Assembly (NCBI GenBank): GCA_963747775.1
Contig: CAVVGT010000008.1
Location: forward strand, 225,296 to 289,295
Source: JAGVSZ01 sp963747775
Lineage (GTDB): Bacteria; Pseudomonadota; Gammaproteobacteria; Burkholderiales; SG8-39
Length of the DNA stretch: 64,000 bases
Reading direction: 5' to 3'
This document shows positions 52,701-62,766 of the stretch, one piece after another (positions within the stretch are counted from its first letter, which is position 1; the number at the start of each line of letters is the position of its first letter). The position numbers and the translations under genes are program-made. Under the pieces are notes generated by a model. It was not told the origin of the DNA. It saw nothing but the letters and a program-made list of their open reading frames with translations, and did no database searches.

Positions 52701-53564
52701 GGCTGTCCTGCGGATGTTCTTCGTTGCCGAAATTGGCAGACGGCTTGCCCGGGCGCGGCGCCGACAGACTCCAGCCTTCCCAACCGAACAGCGCATCGTG
52801 CACGTGGACGGGTGAATTCTTCACGTTGGGAGTTTCGTGCGTCGCCGGCCCTGGCCGAAGCCCTCCTCGGGCAGTTCGGAGTACACCTCGCCAAAGTCGG
52901 CGACGGTGGCGCTGGCGAGCCGGTGATGCAGGGACGCCCAGCGCCGCGTGTCGTCGTCCCACACTTCGACGCGAAAGCCGCGCGTGACGTCCTCGGTGTG
53001 CAGCTCGGGCGTGCCGTTGGCATTGAATGCGGACTCGAGCTCGTTCTGGCGCTCCAGACGCTGCTGGATCACCAGCGCATGGCCGTTGGCCGTCACGGTG
53101 AAGCCAGGAGAACGCATCGCGGGCGACGCGGCATTGACCGGCTCGCCGTTGCGCCCCGCGCGCAGCAGCCGCGGCAGCGTCCAGAGGAACCGCTCGGTCT
53201 TGAGCGCGCTGCCGTCGGTGTCGAGCGTCAGGACGGTGAAGCGCTGCTCATCGCCCACGCGCAGCGCGCCGTCGGACCAGTCGCCGCCGGCGGGCGTGCT
53301 CACCAGCGCGTCGCCGACCGCGTGACAACGCAGCCTGGGGCAGCGGAACGCGCCGACGTCGCCGTTCAGGGAAATCCGCGCGGCGAACCACTGGGAGCGC
53401 CGCAGCCGCTTCAGGTCCGCGACGCGCAGGTCGATCACCAGTCCGAGGCGCCGCAGCAGTTCGCTGTGGTCGCCGGCCATCGCACAGCGTTCGTGGAATT
53501 CGGTTCGGGCGACGCTCGACTTTCGGGCACCTTGGCTTTCGGGTTGGGGCGGCCTTGTATTCAT
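49735..53564 (-). pseudogene. Giant protein of unknown function (third gene of a three-gene operon), heavily frame-broken
   Basis: About 1276 codons of recognisably continuous protein in the minus direction, split among frames by at least ten indels. Readable blocks in order: AGDHSELLRRLGLVIDLRVA, TLDTDGSALKTERFLWTLPR, ESAFNANGTPELHTEDVTRG, LRYGRRYAFRAWAVDLAGNS (near 52628-52569), DIGRAVSDLAATLRARYGKA, MLGWALRENGTFQDLDRADI, GWLWGLSPFEDVMLVHAVDR, RIYLERPWFSSGNGELLGVL, GYQPQYNTTRALWYVDIALD, and a C-terminus beginning AELDAGVKIALARPESDTKL and ending NNRLIYADSFDL at a stop at 49735. The start ATG overlaps the stop of the preceding small gene. The RARAVDLAGN-type block is seen in other very large uncharacterised proteins. 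No enzymatic motif, signal peptide or membrane helix was identified. I do not recognise a named family. Confidence 0.6.
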
Positions 53565-54029
53565 TGCGATTCCGGGCGTTCGTAGTAGCGCCGGCACCGA
53601 TGCAGCTCGAGCATCATGCGGCGCAACGGGTTCTGTTCGGCGGCGATCTGCCTGAGCAACTACATCGAGCGGTCGCCGCTCTCCACGATGTCGTCGAGCT
53701 GCGCCGTCAGGCGCCGTCTCGTCCGGCATCGGCAGCTCCAGCTGGGCGAGTTTGTCGGCAGCCCGCCGAGCAGCTGATCGGCCAGCGGATGATCGTCGGG
53801 CGCGGCTGCTGGTCGGGTCGGCGTAGATCGTCGCCATGTGCAGGTCGCGGGCGATGTCGTGCACGTGCCGCGCGTCGAAACTGCGCCACTTGCGCTGTTC
53901 CCAGCGTGGCACGTCGAACGCGGCCACCGGCGTCGACGGCGGAAACAACGCACGCCACAATTCAGGGTCGACGGGATCGCGCAACGGTTCGCATTCGATC
54001 GTGCCGCCCTGGTCGAACAGCTCGATCAC
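53561..54029 (-). pseudogene. Small linker protein of unknown function (second gene of the operon), frame-broken
   Basis: About 156 codons. It begins at GTG 54029, five bases ahead of the stop region of the giant gene upstream. Readable parts are IELFDQGGTIECEPLRDPVD, WRALFPPSTPVAAFDVPRWE, WRSFDARHVHDIARDLHMAT, DDHPLADQLLGGL, ADKLAQLELPMPDE, TAQLDDIVESGDRSM and the end LRMMLELHRCRRYYERPESQ-like tail (LRQIAAEQNPLRRMMLELHR in one frame). About four frame changes. The TGA overlaps the ATG of the following giant gene, so the three genes are translationally coupled. No known domain recognised. Confidence 0.55.
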
Positions 54030-54033
54030 GAGT

Positions 54034-57000
54034 TCAGTCTCGCAGCGTCTGCGCCCATTCCAGGAAGAGCGCGGAACTGCCCCAGCTTCGTCGGCGTCGG
54101 GCCGGATGGTCGGCGAGAAGAACAGCGACACGTGGAAATTGCGCGTCCGCGGCCGCCGAATACGGCAGCGCACAGACGATGTAGTACTCGGTCATCACGC
54201 TTCCTCCGGCGAAGGCCAGGCAGTAGGTGGTCCAGGCCGGGGACGTGCCGCTGCCGGCGTCCATGACTTCCAGGAACGACGGGTCGCCACTCGAGCCGGC
54301 GAAGACCCGCTGGGCGCTGATCTGCACCGACTTGGAGATGCCGATCACCGACACGTTGACGGTGATGCTGGCCTGGCCGATCAGCTTGCCGGTGGGCGGC
54401 TGATACAGCAGCTCCATGTACAGCTCGATCGCAGCCGACACCAGTCCCAGCACGTCCACTTCGCCGCGCAGGCGGAAATAGCCGGTGATGGAACCCTTGT
54501 CGCTTTCGAGGCGGATGTAGACGCCGAGCATGGCCGACACCGAGCCGGACGCGACGCCGAAGTCGACAGCGATGCAGGCGCCGGCTTCGAGGCCTATTTC
54601 CAGCACTTCCAGGCCGTGCGCGGAGCGCGGATACCGACACCAGCCGCCGCCGCCGAGAAACACGACGGCGATGGTGAAGGGGTGCTCGCGGGTGCAGAAG
54701 TTGAAGCCGATGCGTGACCGCCTTGCCGATGAACGGGACCAGCACGTCGGCGCCGAGCGACAGGTTGGTGATGCTGAACGCGCCGAGCGCGATTTCGGGC
54801 AGGCGCCAGCGTGAAGCCGGCGGTCATGCCCTCCGCGGTGACCCGCAGGTTCGGCGGATCGGAAAAACCATCCAGCGGGATCAGGTTCTTGATGTCCTCG
54901 ACGAACGACAGCACGCCCTTGAACTGGATGTCGTGGAGGACGATGTCGATTTCGGGTTTCCGACGTGCTCGCCTTGAACATGAAGCGGTCGAATGACAGA
55001 CTGATCAGTTCCGCATCCGGGAACAGGTGCAGGGTGAAGTCGTGCATCTCTGCCAGCACGTGGGCGCTGGACTTGCCGTCGAAACCGGTCTTGGCCTCGA
55101 TCGACAGCAACAGGCTGTCCTCTTTGAGCTCGATCAGCGGTTCGCCGGCCGGCCACGACTCCAGCCGCGGCTTCCACTCGAAGCGGACACGGGCCAAGCG
55201 CGCCGGACTCGGCCAGCCCCTGCGCGTATTGGGCGATGTCGCTGGCGAGTGTCGACCGCTTCGGCCACGAAGGACTTGAGCGCCCTCGCGATCGCGCGCA
55301 GGAGGTTGCCCATGACGGGCGGCATATGGTCCGCGAGTTTCTCGAGGTTCTTGACGGCGGTGTCGATGGACTTGCTTGAACTGATCCCGCATCGCCTTGA
55401 CGGCCGCCGTGGAGTCTCCCTGGTTCTTGACCAGCGATACGAGGTCCTTGAGCTTGTCTTCGAGACCATCGAACGCGTCCTGCGCCAGAGCGGCGGCATC
55501 GATCGCGTCTTGCGCCTGCTTCTTCCACTGCGCGCGGACCGCCGGGTCGCGCGCCGCGGCGCTGGCCAGCATCGCGTCGGCCTCGGCGACCGCGTCCGCG
55601 ATCGCGGTGCCCGCGCGGCCCATTTCCTTGATGAGTCCCTCGATGCGACCCATGAACTCGGAGATCATCTGCGGCATGCGCGGCAGGTCGCTATCTACCA
55701 TCATCGTCACGTCGGTCAGGTCGATCAGGCCGAACAACTTCGGCGACGAGCCCTTGAAGAACACCTTCGGGTCGAAGTGCTGGGTCGCGGCGCCCGCCGG
55801 ATCGCCGACCGTGCCCATGGTGCGCGACAACGCGCGGATCGGGATGTCGGGCGTGAGAAAGCCACCCGAGCGATCACTGGCGCTCGGGGCGCCGTCGCCG
55901 AAGCGCAACAGTGGCAGCGGCACCGCCGGATCGGTCGCGTGTTGCAGTACACCCTGCGGGTCACCCTGCACGAGCACCTTGGCCCACACCTGTCCCGAGT
56001 TCGCGGCGCTGGCGAATCCCTTGCTGTGATAGAGATCGGCATAGGCGATCGTCACCGGTCCGGTCGGCGACAGGACCTCGGCCGCCGGCAGCCGCACGTC
56101 GGCGCTGCTCAGGTAGGGAGTCGACACGCCGCGCTGCGCCCGGCCCCGGTAGCGCAACTTCGCGGTAGTGAGTGTGGTATCGCCGCCGGTGATCTGCGGC
56201 GCGAACGCGATGGATTGACCGCAGCGCATCGACGACGCGCTCCTGGGCGGTGTCGTACGCCTTGTTGACCGCGGCGAAATCCCCGTAGTGCTCCGCCACC
56301 CACATCAGCGCCTGCGGATGGCGCACGTTGCGCCCCATGTGATCGACGCCGTCGACGATGAACAGGAAGGGCTGCCCGTCGATCTTCGGCCAGAAGTAGT
56401 TGTCCTGGCTGTCGCCGGGCACGCCGCTCGGGTCGTCCAGCGGTGGCGTGACGAGCGGTCCGATCGACGCTTCGCTGAAGTGGAACTCGAGCGGGTTCGA
56501 ATAGGTGCGGCGCGGCTCGGTGATGACCAGAAACTTGCGCTGGTAGAGCGCCGCGAGTGAGGGCGCGGCGTCCTTCATCTTGCGCTCGGTCACCTTGACC
56601 AGGGCGGCCTGGTGTCCGTAGGGATAGAGGTAGCCGGGATAGACCGCGCGCACGAACTGGTCGCGGCCCATCGGCGCGAGGTGATCCCAGGCGAGCATCG
56701 AGCGGATGCCCGCGTCCGAATATGGCCGCGTTTTCCAGGCACCGTGCAGGTCCAGCCAGGCGCCGAGTCCCGAGAGCCACAATGCGCGCGCGGCCACGGG
56801 GATGGGCGCGACGCGCACGCGATCGGCGCGCACGGTTTCGGAGGTCTGCTGCACCAGCATCTGCCGGTCGGCGCCGTCGAGCGACATGCGGAACGGATCG
56901 TTGTCGCCGTGATCGGGCTTGTTCCGCGTCGGATCGCGCCAATCGGCCGGCGCCATGCGGTCTCGATCGCGCGCCCAGATCGCGCGCACGATGCGGCGGC

Positions 57001-58099
57001 GTGCATTCTTTTCGTCGGTGAAGGTCGAGCCGTCGGCGCGATTGCCGAGATTGCCGAGCCGGCTGTGCCACAGCTCCACGTGCTGACTCGCGCCCTGCGC
57101 GCCGGCCGGTTCGGTGACGTGCGCCCAGCGGGCTTCTTCGCTCGGCGATATCACCAGCCGGAACGGCGCTTCGATCGACGTCTCGTCAGGCTTCGGCGGG
57201 CGGCTGTGAGTGCCGCCATCGCGCGTGAGTCCCACGAGACCGCCGAAGAGGTCACCAAGGATCTCGCTACCGCGCAGCACGCCGGGCGACTCGGCCACGC
57301 CGGTGCGCGACTGCAGCAGCGTGCGCGCGCGGCGCAGTTCGAGCGCCTGGAAGGCGACGGCGGCCAGTGTGCCGTCCTTCGGTGCGCCCAGCTCGCGCAA
57401 TTCCTGCTTGCTCGCCCGGCTCACCGTGATGATGTCATCGGCGATCGTGCCGACCAGATTGCCCAGCACGATGCGCGCGGGCGGCGCCTTCTTCTTTGTC
57501 ACGCGGGCGCGCCGCACCGTTGTCGCGACTCGCGTCGGCGCGTCGCCTGGCGTCGCCAGCTCGTGCACCTTGAGCGGCAGCCGCGACATCGCCGCCAGGA
57601 TGCCGGCGGTCGAAAACTCGATGCGTTCCTCGGCTGCAATCCTGAAAACGAGACGGGTGCCGCGCGCGGCGCGCGCGCCGACCGGCGGCGTGGGGCGCGC
57701 GTTCAGCGCGGGTTTCGGTGCCGGCATCGGCGGCTTCGGCGGTTTGTCGGGATCCTTCTCGTCGACGAAGCGCTCGACGCCCGTCTGGCCTTCGTACACC
57801 GCTTCCTCGCCGACGTGCTGGAAGGCGTATTTCACGATCAGGCAGGGAGAGCGTTGTCCGGCGATCGGACGCAGGTGCGCGCGCTGGTTTCCGTCACTGA
57901 CCAGCTCGCAGCCCACCGCATCGACCGAGAGCGCCACGAGGTCGGCGGGGCGAATGATGTCGATGTGAATGGACGCGGGTTCGCGTGGGGGTCGCGCCGC
58001 GCCGGGGGCCTGTTCTTCGGCCAGCCAACGCATTCCGCTCGCGAAGCGCAGCGGATCGACCTTCAAGACTCGGGCTCGGGGCCTTTTTCGGCGCGCCAT
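54034..58099 (-). pseudogene. Giant protein of unknown function (first gene of the operon), frame-broken
   Basis: About 1355 codons. The first 620 residues are in one frame: a basic start (MARRKRPRARVLKVDPLRFA), RPADLVALSVDAVGCELVSD, an acidic-to-Pro-rich linker (DEKDPDKPPKPPMPAPKPAL), GTRLVFRIAAEERIEFSTAG, and repeated strand-rich blocks up to AHYGDFAAVNKAY-like sequence. In further frames come a helical coiled-coil-like segment (GLIKEMGRAGTAIADAVAEA, MLASAAARDPAVRAQWKKQA) and a C-terminal beta domain with HPFTIAVVFLGGGGW, VAIDFGVASG-like AVDFGVASGSVSAMLGVYIR, KGSITGYFRLRGEVDVLGLV and QASITVNVSVIGISKSVQIS. A strong GGGAGGA site precedes the ATG at 58099. Frame changes near 56228, 55375, 55210, 54965, 54815 and 54715. 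No catalytic motif or signal peptide seen. Confidence 0.65.
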
Positions 58100-58531
58100 T
58101 CGGATTCCTCCCTCGACGAGAGCGCTTCCTATCGCATCCTGCTATCAGTCCGTAATCGGCCCCTACGGACGCGGCCAATATACGTGGCCACCGGGCCACG
58201 CGTTGTGAAAATTTCGCTGATGGACGAATCCGAAGGTCATCAGCGCGTTAGGCTTGGGCAATCATTGGCCACGTCGAGCCTGAGACGGATAGGCGAATCA
58301 ATGCCGCGCGTGAACGGGACGGTATCGGTCGGATCGCTTGCCGGCCGATTTCCGGAGCGTCAACGGGCGGCACGCGGGCATTGTGCATGCGCACTTGCCT
58401 GGCGCGCAACGGCGGCCGGCTCGTGCGCACGGATTGGGTCTAGGCGGCAGCGCGCGAGTGGCGAGGACGGCCGTCCTTGCCCCTCGCGCGCCTGCTACGC
58501 GATGTCGGGCACCGGGTGATAGGTCAAGGCG
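58100..58531. other. Divergent intergenic region
   Basis: Lies between the giant-protein operon (minus) and the TPR fragment (plus) and must hold the operon promoter. Plus-strand open frames here have no recognisable protein. No clear promoter boxes or repeats seen. Confidence 0.5.
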
Positions 58532-59587
58532 ATGCGCGCGTTCACCGGCGAGTCGCAAGCAGCTGCTGGCGGCCCGGGCGCGCTCGCCTCGGGCGCCCAC
58601 AGCATGCGCAAGTTCGATCCCTCGGGCCAACTGGTTGAGATCAAGAGCCAAGAGGTCAGCGAGTTCGTCGCGCAAGTCAATGCTTCGCCACTGTTGCGGA
58701 TGGTCCCCAAAGAGCAACAAACCGCGCTCTGGCACAAGACGCGTCTCGCCGTTGCGTCGCCCTATTCACGCGATCGGTACAGCGCGCGCTTTCATCGCGA
58801 ACAGATCATCGCAGTTGAGCCCGCGGAATCCCGCTGGTATCTGCAACGTGCCGATGACCGCGTCGCTGAGGGTCAGCCAAGCGACGCCATCGCCGACTAC
58901 ACCAAAGCGCTCGAACTCGGCGCCAAAGGGTGGCAGCCGTGGGTCGGACGCGCAGTCGCATCCGTCACGGCCAATCAAGTGAAGCAGGCCGCGGCCGACT
59001 TCGCCAAGGCGATTGAACTGGGCGACACCGCCGATGCGACGTTGCTCAACCACCTGCTCGCCAGCCTGGCCGCGGGGGACGCGCAAGGGTATCAAGCGGC
59101 CAAGACTCGGCTGATCCGCACTAGTCCGCAGCCCGGGAGCGGGAACCTTCATGCGCGATCGAGTCATGCGCACGTTGGCGATCAGTATCTACGCTGACCC
59201 CGACTGCCGCGATACGGTGGCGTTTATCCGGGAGAAAGGCGGCAAACCTGCCGATTTTCGGCGCGGCAGACCTGTACTGCGACGGAGCTTTCGAAGCCGC
59301 ACGTACGGCGCTGGAAGAGACGATTCGCCGCAACGCCGAGCGCAAGCCGAGCGTCGAAGCGCTGGTGCTCAGCATGGTCTATCAGCGGCTCGGCAGCGTC
59401 GAAGCTGCGCGTCAGTGGAAAGCGCAGCAAGCAGTGGCACTCGGAAGTGACCGCGCAGCAACTCATCGCCGCGGATAGCCAGTTGAGCGCATTGATTCCG
59501 TTGCATTCGTCACTGAGCGTCGCTCCAGTGATCGAATTTCAAGCGCTGGAGCGCGCCGCTGAGAAGCTGATGGGCGGAGGAGGATAG
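58532..59587 (+). pseudogene. TPR-containing C-terminal part of a large sensor-type protein, frame-broken
   Basis: Readable blocks: VSEFVAQVNASPLLRMVPKE, HKTRLAVASPYSRDRYSARF, ESRWYLQRADDRVAEGQPSD, AIADYTKALELGAKGWQPWV (TPR), RAVASVTANQVKQAAADFAK (TPR) and DADATLLNHLLASLAAGDAQ-like ADATLLNHLLASLAAGDAQG. In another frame come GAADLYCDGAFEAARTALEE and LVLSMVYQRLGSVEAARQWK, and in a third AADSQLSALIPLHSSLSVAP, ending EKLMGGGG. The order (short conserved helical block, TPRs, closing repeat unit) matches the tail of large WD40/kinase-TPR proteins of unknown role. No N-terminal propeller or kinase domain is present in the window, so the gene is probably 5'-truncated. Start position uncertain. Confidence 0.55.
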
Positions 59588-59719
59588 AGCTCTCGTTTCG
59601 ACGGCGACACGCCAGTGGAACCGGCTCAAGGTTCGTACTAGCCGACAAGCAACCTGACCGCGCGCAGCACCTGTTCAACGTTTCTCGCGGCGCCGCTTGG
59701 CCGAGGACGAGGCACGCAG
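59588..59719. other. Short gap before the IS91 fragment
   Basis: No gene or structured element seen. It probably contains one edge of the degenerate mobile element that follows. Confidence 0.4.
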
Positions 59720-60070
59720 TTGCGGCCACTGCAGGCGGCGGCGGTCACTTACCGCATCGCCTTCGGCCCGCGCGCCGGGCATAAGGTGCTGACCCTGCGG
59801 GGTGCGACGCCGCGCGAGGGCACGGCCGCAGCCCCTGTGCGCCGACATCGACGGCTTCAGCCTGCACGCCGCGGTGCGCGTCGAAGCGCACGACCGCAAG
59901 CGGCTCGAGCAACTGTGCCGCTACATCACCCGGCCGGCGCTTTCGGACGAGCGGGTGCAACTCAACGCCGCCGGGCAGGTGGAGTTAAAGCTGCAGACGC
60001 CGTGGCGCGACGGCACCACGCACCTGGTGATGTCGCCGCTAGAGTCCGTGCAAGGACGGGCGCGCGCTCA
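59720..60070 (+). pseudogene. IS91-family transposase fragment
   Basis: Two frames give AFGPRAGHKVLTLRGATPRE and then ADIDGFSLHAAVRVEAHDRK, RLEQLCRYITRPALSDERVQ and AGQVELKLQTPWRDGTTHLV followed by MSPLE. This is the well-conserved mid-to-late part of IS91-type (Y2, rolling-circle) transposases. The N-terminal zinc finger, the two catalytic tyrosines and the end of the protein are missing. A remnant, possibly related to the IS91-type recombinase at 41.5 kb. Confidence 0.8.
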
Positions 60071-60093
60071 GCCTCATGGCGCACTGCTGAACT

Positions 60094-60166
60094 GACTTCC
60101 CCTCCGGGTAGATTGATGCGCGAAACTCAATCTTGGCACCCGATGCCCCAGCCGGCAGGGGAAGTC
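60094..60166. repeat. Nested inverted repeats next to the IS91 fragment
   Basis: Outer arms GACTTCCCCT (60094-60103) and AGGGGAAGTC (60157-60166) form a perfect 10-bp pair enclosing an inner pair GATTGA (60111-60116) / TCAATC (60127-60132). The arms could fold into a long cruciform or RNA stem. It may be the end of the IS91 element (these have subterminal hairpins at the replication terminus) or an unrelated site. Confidence 0.65.
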
Positions 60167-60181
60167 CCGTTCCTTCGTTAA

Positions 60182-60554
60182 GCCACGTCTGAGCGTCCGC
60201 TTTCAACCAGCATGAAGGTCCGGAACGGGTCGAAAGCGACGATCGGAGACCCGTAGAGAAAACGCAGTCTTGCCGGCGGTTCTGGGCGCGTCCGTGTCTT
60301 CCCCTGATCGCGCGCGGGGAGTCTTCTTCTACTCGACGCCATTCCACGGCCGCACATCATGATCCGTGCGACCCCAAGAGTGCCGTCGTCGGGGTTGAAG
60401 TCGAGCCCCCGATCCGCCCCCGCGAAACTTGGCTACCCGGTAGCCTGCTGAGGCCGATACACGGCCGCCAGCCGCGGGCCTATGATCGATGCCGTCGCCC
60501 GCCGCGAGCGTCGCAATGCGCTGAGGAGCGGCGAGGGTCGACGAGGAGGCTCCA
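60182..60554. other. Non-coding stretch upstream of the amylase-like gene
   Basis: No coding sequence supported. It should contain the promoter of the glycosidase gene; a GAGGAGGC ribosome site sits at its end. Confidence 0.5.
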
Positions 60555-62389
60555 ATGCTCTTGTCGCTGAACGACCCCGCTGTTCAGTCGGCCTTCGACG
60601 AGGCGGCGGCACCGACGACCCGGACGGTCAGGGTCGGGGGCGTGTCTCACACGATCACGACACCGTTTCCGTCGCCCGCAGGACTGGCGCGACGGCTGGA
60701 TCTACTTCCTGCTGCTCGACCGGTTCAACCGGGCGGACGGCCGGCCGCCGCGCGAGTCTGCCGTACGACGAGCCCTTTGGCGGCTTCCAGGGCGGCACGT
60801 TCAACGGCGTGCGCGAGCGGCTGGGCTACATCAAGGACCTCGGCGCGGGCGCGATCTGGCTCTCGCCGGTGCTCAAGAACCGCCAGTCGGATCCCGGACG
60901 CTTCCACGGCTACGGCATCCAGGACTTCCTCCAGCCCGAGCCGCGATTCGCCTCCGCACCGGGCAAGGCGGACGAGGAGCTGCGCGCGCTCGTCGACGAT
61001 GCGCACGCGCACGGCCTGTACGTCATCTTCGACATCGTGCTCAACCACGCCGGGGACGTCTTCGCCTACCAGGGATCGGCGCCGTCGGCGCCCGGGCGGC
61101 GCCGGCGATCCGGCCGATCGAATGGCGCGACGCGAGCGGCCAGGCGCGGCCGATTTCCCGGTCATCGAGGACCATCCCGCGACGGACCGCGCAGCCGGAC
61201 GGCCTCGTCTGGCCGACCGAGCTTCAGCAGAACGCGTACTTCCGCCGCCAGGGCAAGGGCGGCGAGGCCGTCGGAGACTTCGAGTCGCTCAAGGAGTTCG
61301 TCACCGACGTCCGGAGGGCGCGGTCTTCCGGTCCGCAACGCGCTGATCCTCGCCTACCAGTACGTGATCGCCCGCTACGACGTCGACGGCTTCCGCATCG
61401 ACACGCTCAAGTACGTCGAGCGGCGACTTCGCCCGCATCTTCGGCAACGCGATGCGCGAGTTCGCGCTCAGCATCGGCAAGAAGAACTTCTTCACCTTCG
61501 GCGAGGTCTTCGACGGCGAGGAGCGGATCGCCGAGTTCATCGGCCGCAACACCCGCGACGCTCGGCGACATCGTCGGCGTCGATGCGGCGCTCGACTTCC
61601 CGCTGTTCTTCCGCGCTGCCGCCGGTCGCCAAGGGCTTCGCCGCCGCCTCAGCCGAGGTCATCGACGTCTACCGCCGCGCAAGGACGGTCGAGCGCGAGC
61701 ATCCTCAGCTAGCCACGGCGAGGCCGGCCGCTACTTCGTGACGTTCCTCGACAACCACGACATGAAGGAGCGCTTCCGCAGCGCCGACCCGAGCGGCGCC
61801 CGACCGCGTACGACCGACAGGTCGTGCTCGGCATCGCCTGCCTCTTCGCGCCTGCAGGGCATCCCGTGCCTCTACTACGGCACCGAGCAGGGCCTGCACG
61901 GCCGAGGGGACAGCGACCCGCCGTCCGCGAGGCCCTCTGGGGCAAGCCCGGGCCTTCGACACGGACCATCGCGTTCTACAGGGCGATCCGGCGGCTCTCG
62001 GCGATCCGCGCGGCCCAGCCAGCACTGCGCTACGGCCGCCTCTACTTCCGGCCGATTTCCGGGCGACGGCGTCGCACTTCGGCGCGTCGCCGTTCGCCCC
62101 CGGCGTCATGGCCTTCTCGCGCATCCTCAACGACCGTGAGGTCGTCGTGGTCGCCAACGTGAACACCCAGGGGCCCTTCGAGGGTTACGTCCTGGTGGAC
62201 TTTCATCTGCACGGGGACGGCGCGCGTTTTCGCGTGGTCAACGACTCCGACGCGCTTGCCCCGGCGCCGGTCGAGACGCGGTCGGGTCTCGAGATTCGCG
62301 AGCCCGACGGCCGACGCACCAGGGCCCCGGCGCGCATGATCAAGGTGAGGCTACGGCCGATGGAGGTGCAGTTCCTGGCGCCTGACTGA
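60555..62389 (+). pseudogene. Alpha-amylase-family glycosidase (GH13), heavily frame-broken
   Basis: A roughly 612-codon (beta/alpha)8 glycosidase of family 13, acting on alpha-glucans. Reading across frames gives MLLSLNDPAVQSAFDEAAAP, WRDGWIYFLLLDRFNRADGR, ERLGYIKDLGAGAIWLSPVL, the first conserved region GLYVIFDIVLNHAGDVFAYQ, the nucleophile region YVIARYDVDGFRIDTLKYVE, the general acid in KNFFTFGEVFDGEERIAEFI, and the late RYFVTFLDNHDMKERFRSAD. The C-terminal beta domain is VVVVANVNTQGPFEGYVLVD and ends MEVQFLAPD. All catalytic residues are present once frames are merged. About ten single-base indels occur, so read errors are more likely than decay. The ATG at 60555 follows a GAGGAGGC site. 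Confidence 0.8.
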
Positions 62390-62766
62390 GAGCGGGTTGG
62401 AAGTTGAGCCCGTCGGTCGCGCGGGAGTGGGTCTGACGGCGATCGGCCAGAAGCTGTCGTGTTGAGTAGCCGCGGAACTACACCGAAAGCGGCCGTCTGG
62501 TTATCTCTGGCTCAACACACGTTGGCTGTCGCTGACTCGGCGGCCAATTGCTGCCGTCGCGTCGGTCGACCCAATTTACTGGAGTGCAGGCAACCATTAG
62601 CCTGCCGGAGTCTGCCGCTGACTCAATCGTTGGGCGTTTGTGGCGTGCGCGAACGGAGTTCAATGAAAGTCTGCAACTGGTCGACAGGCACCGCGCCTGC
62701 GCCTCGATCAGATTACTTGGATCAGCGCAGTCCTCGTGGGGCGCGGTGGAGTCTTATGCTGGACGC
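62390..62766. other. Intergenic region before the TIR-WD40 gene
   Basis: No gene supported in about 375 bases; short open frames on both strands lack ribosome sites and family similarity. It presumably carries the promoter of the TIR-WD40 gene. Confidence 0.5.

Noticed and set aside
56612..58519. Open frame of 635 codons antisense to the first giant gene
   Set aside because: Arg/Ala/His-rich shadow frame; the minus strand has a ribosome site and sensible protein blocks.
60094..60166. Integron attC site
   Set aside because: The arms do not show the RYYYAAC/GTTRRRY core motifs and no integron integrase is nearby.
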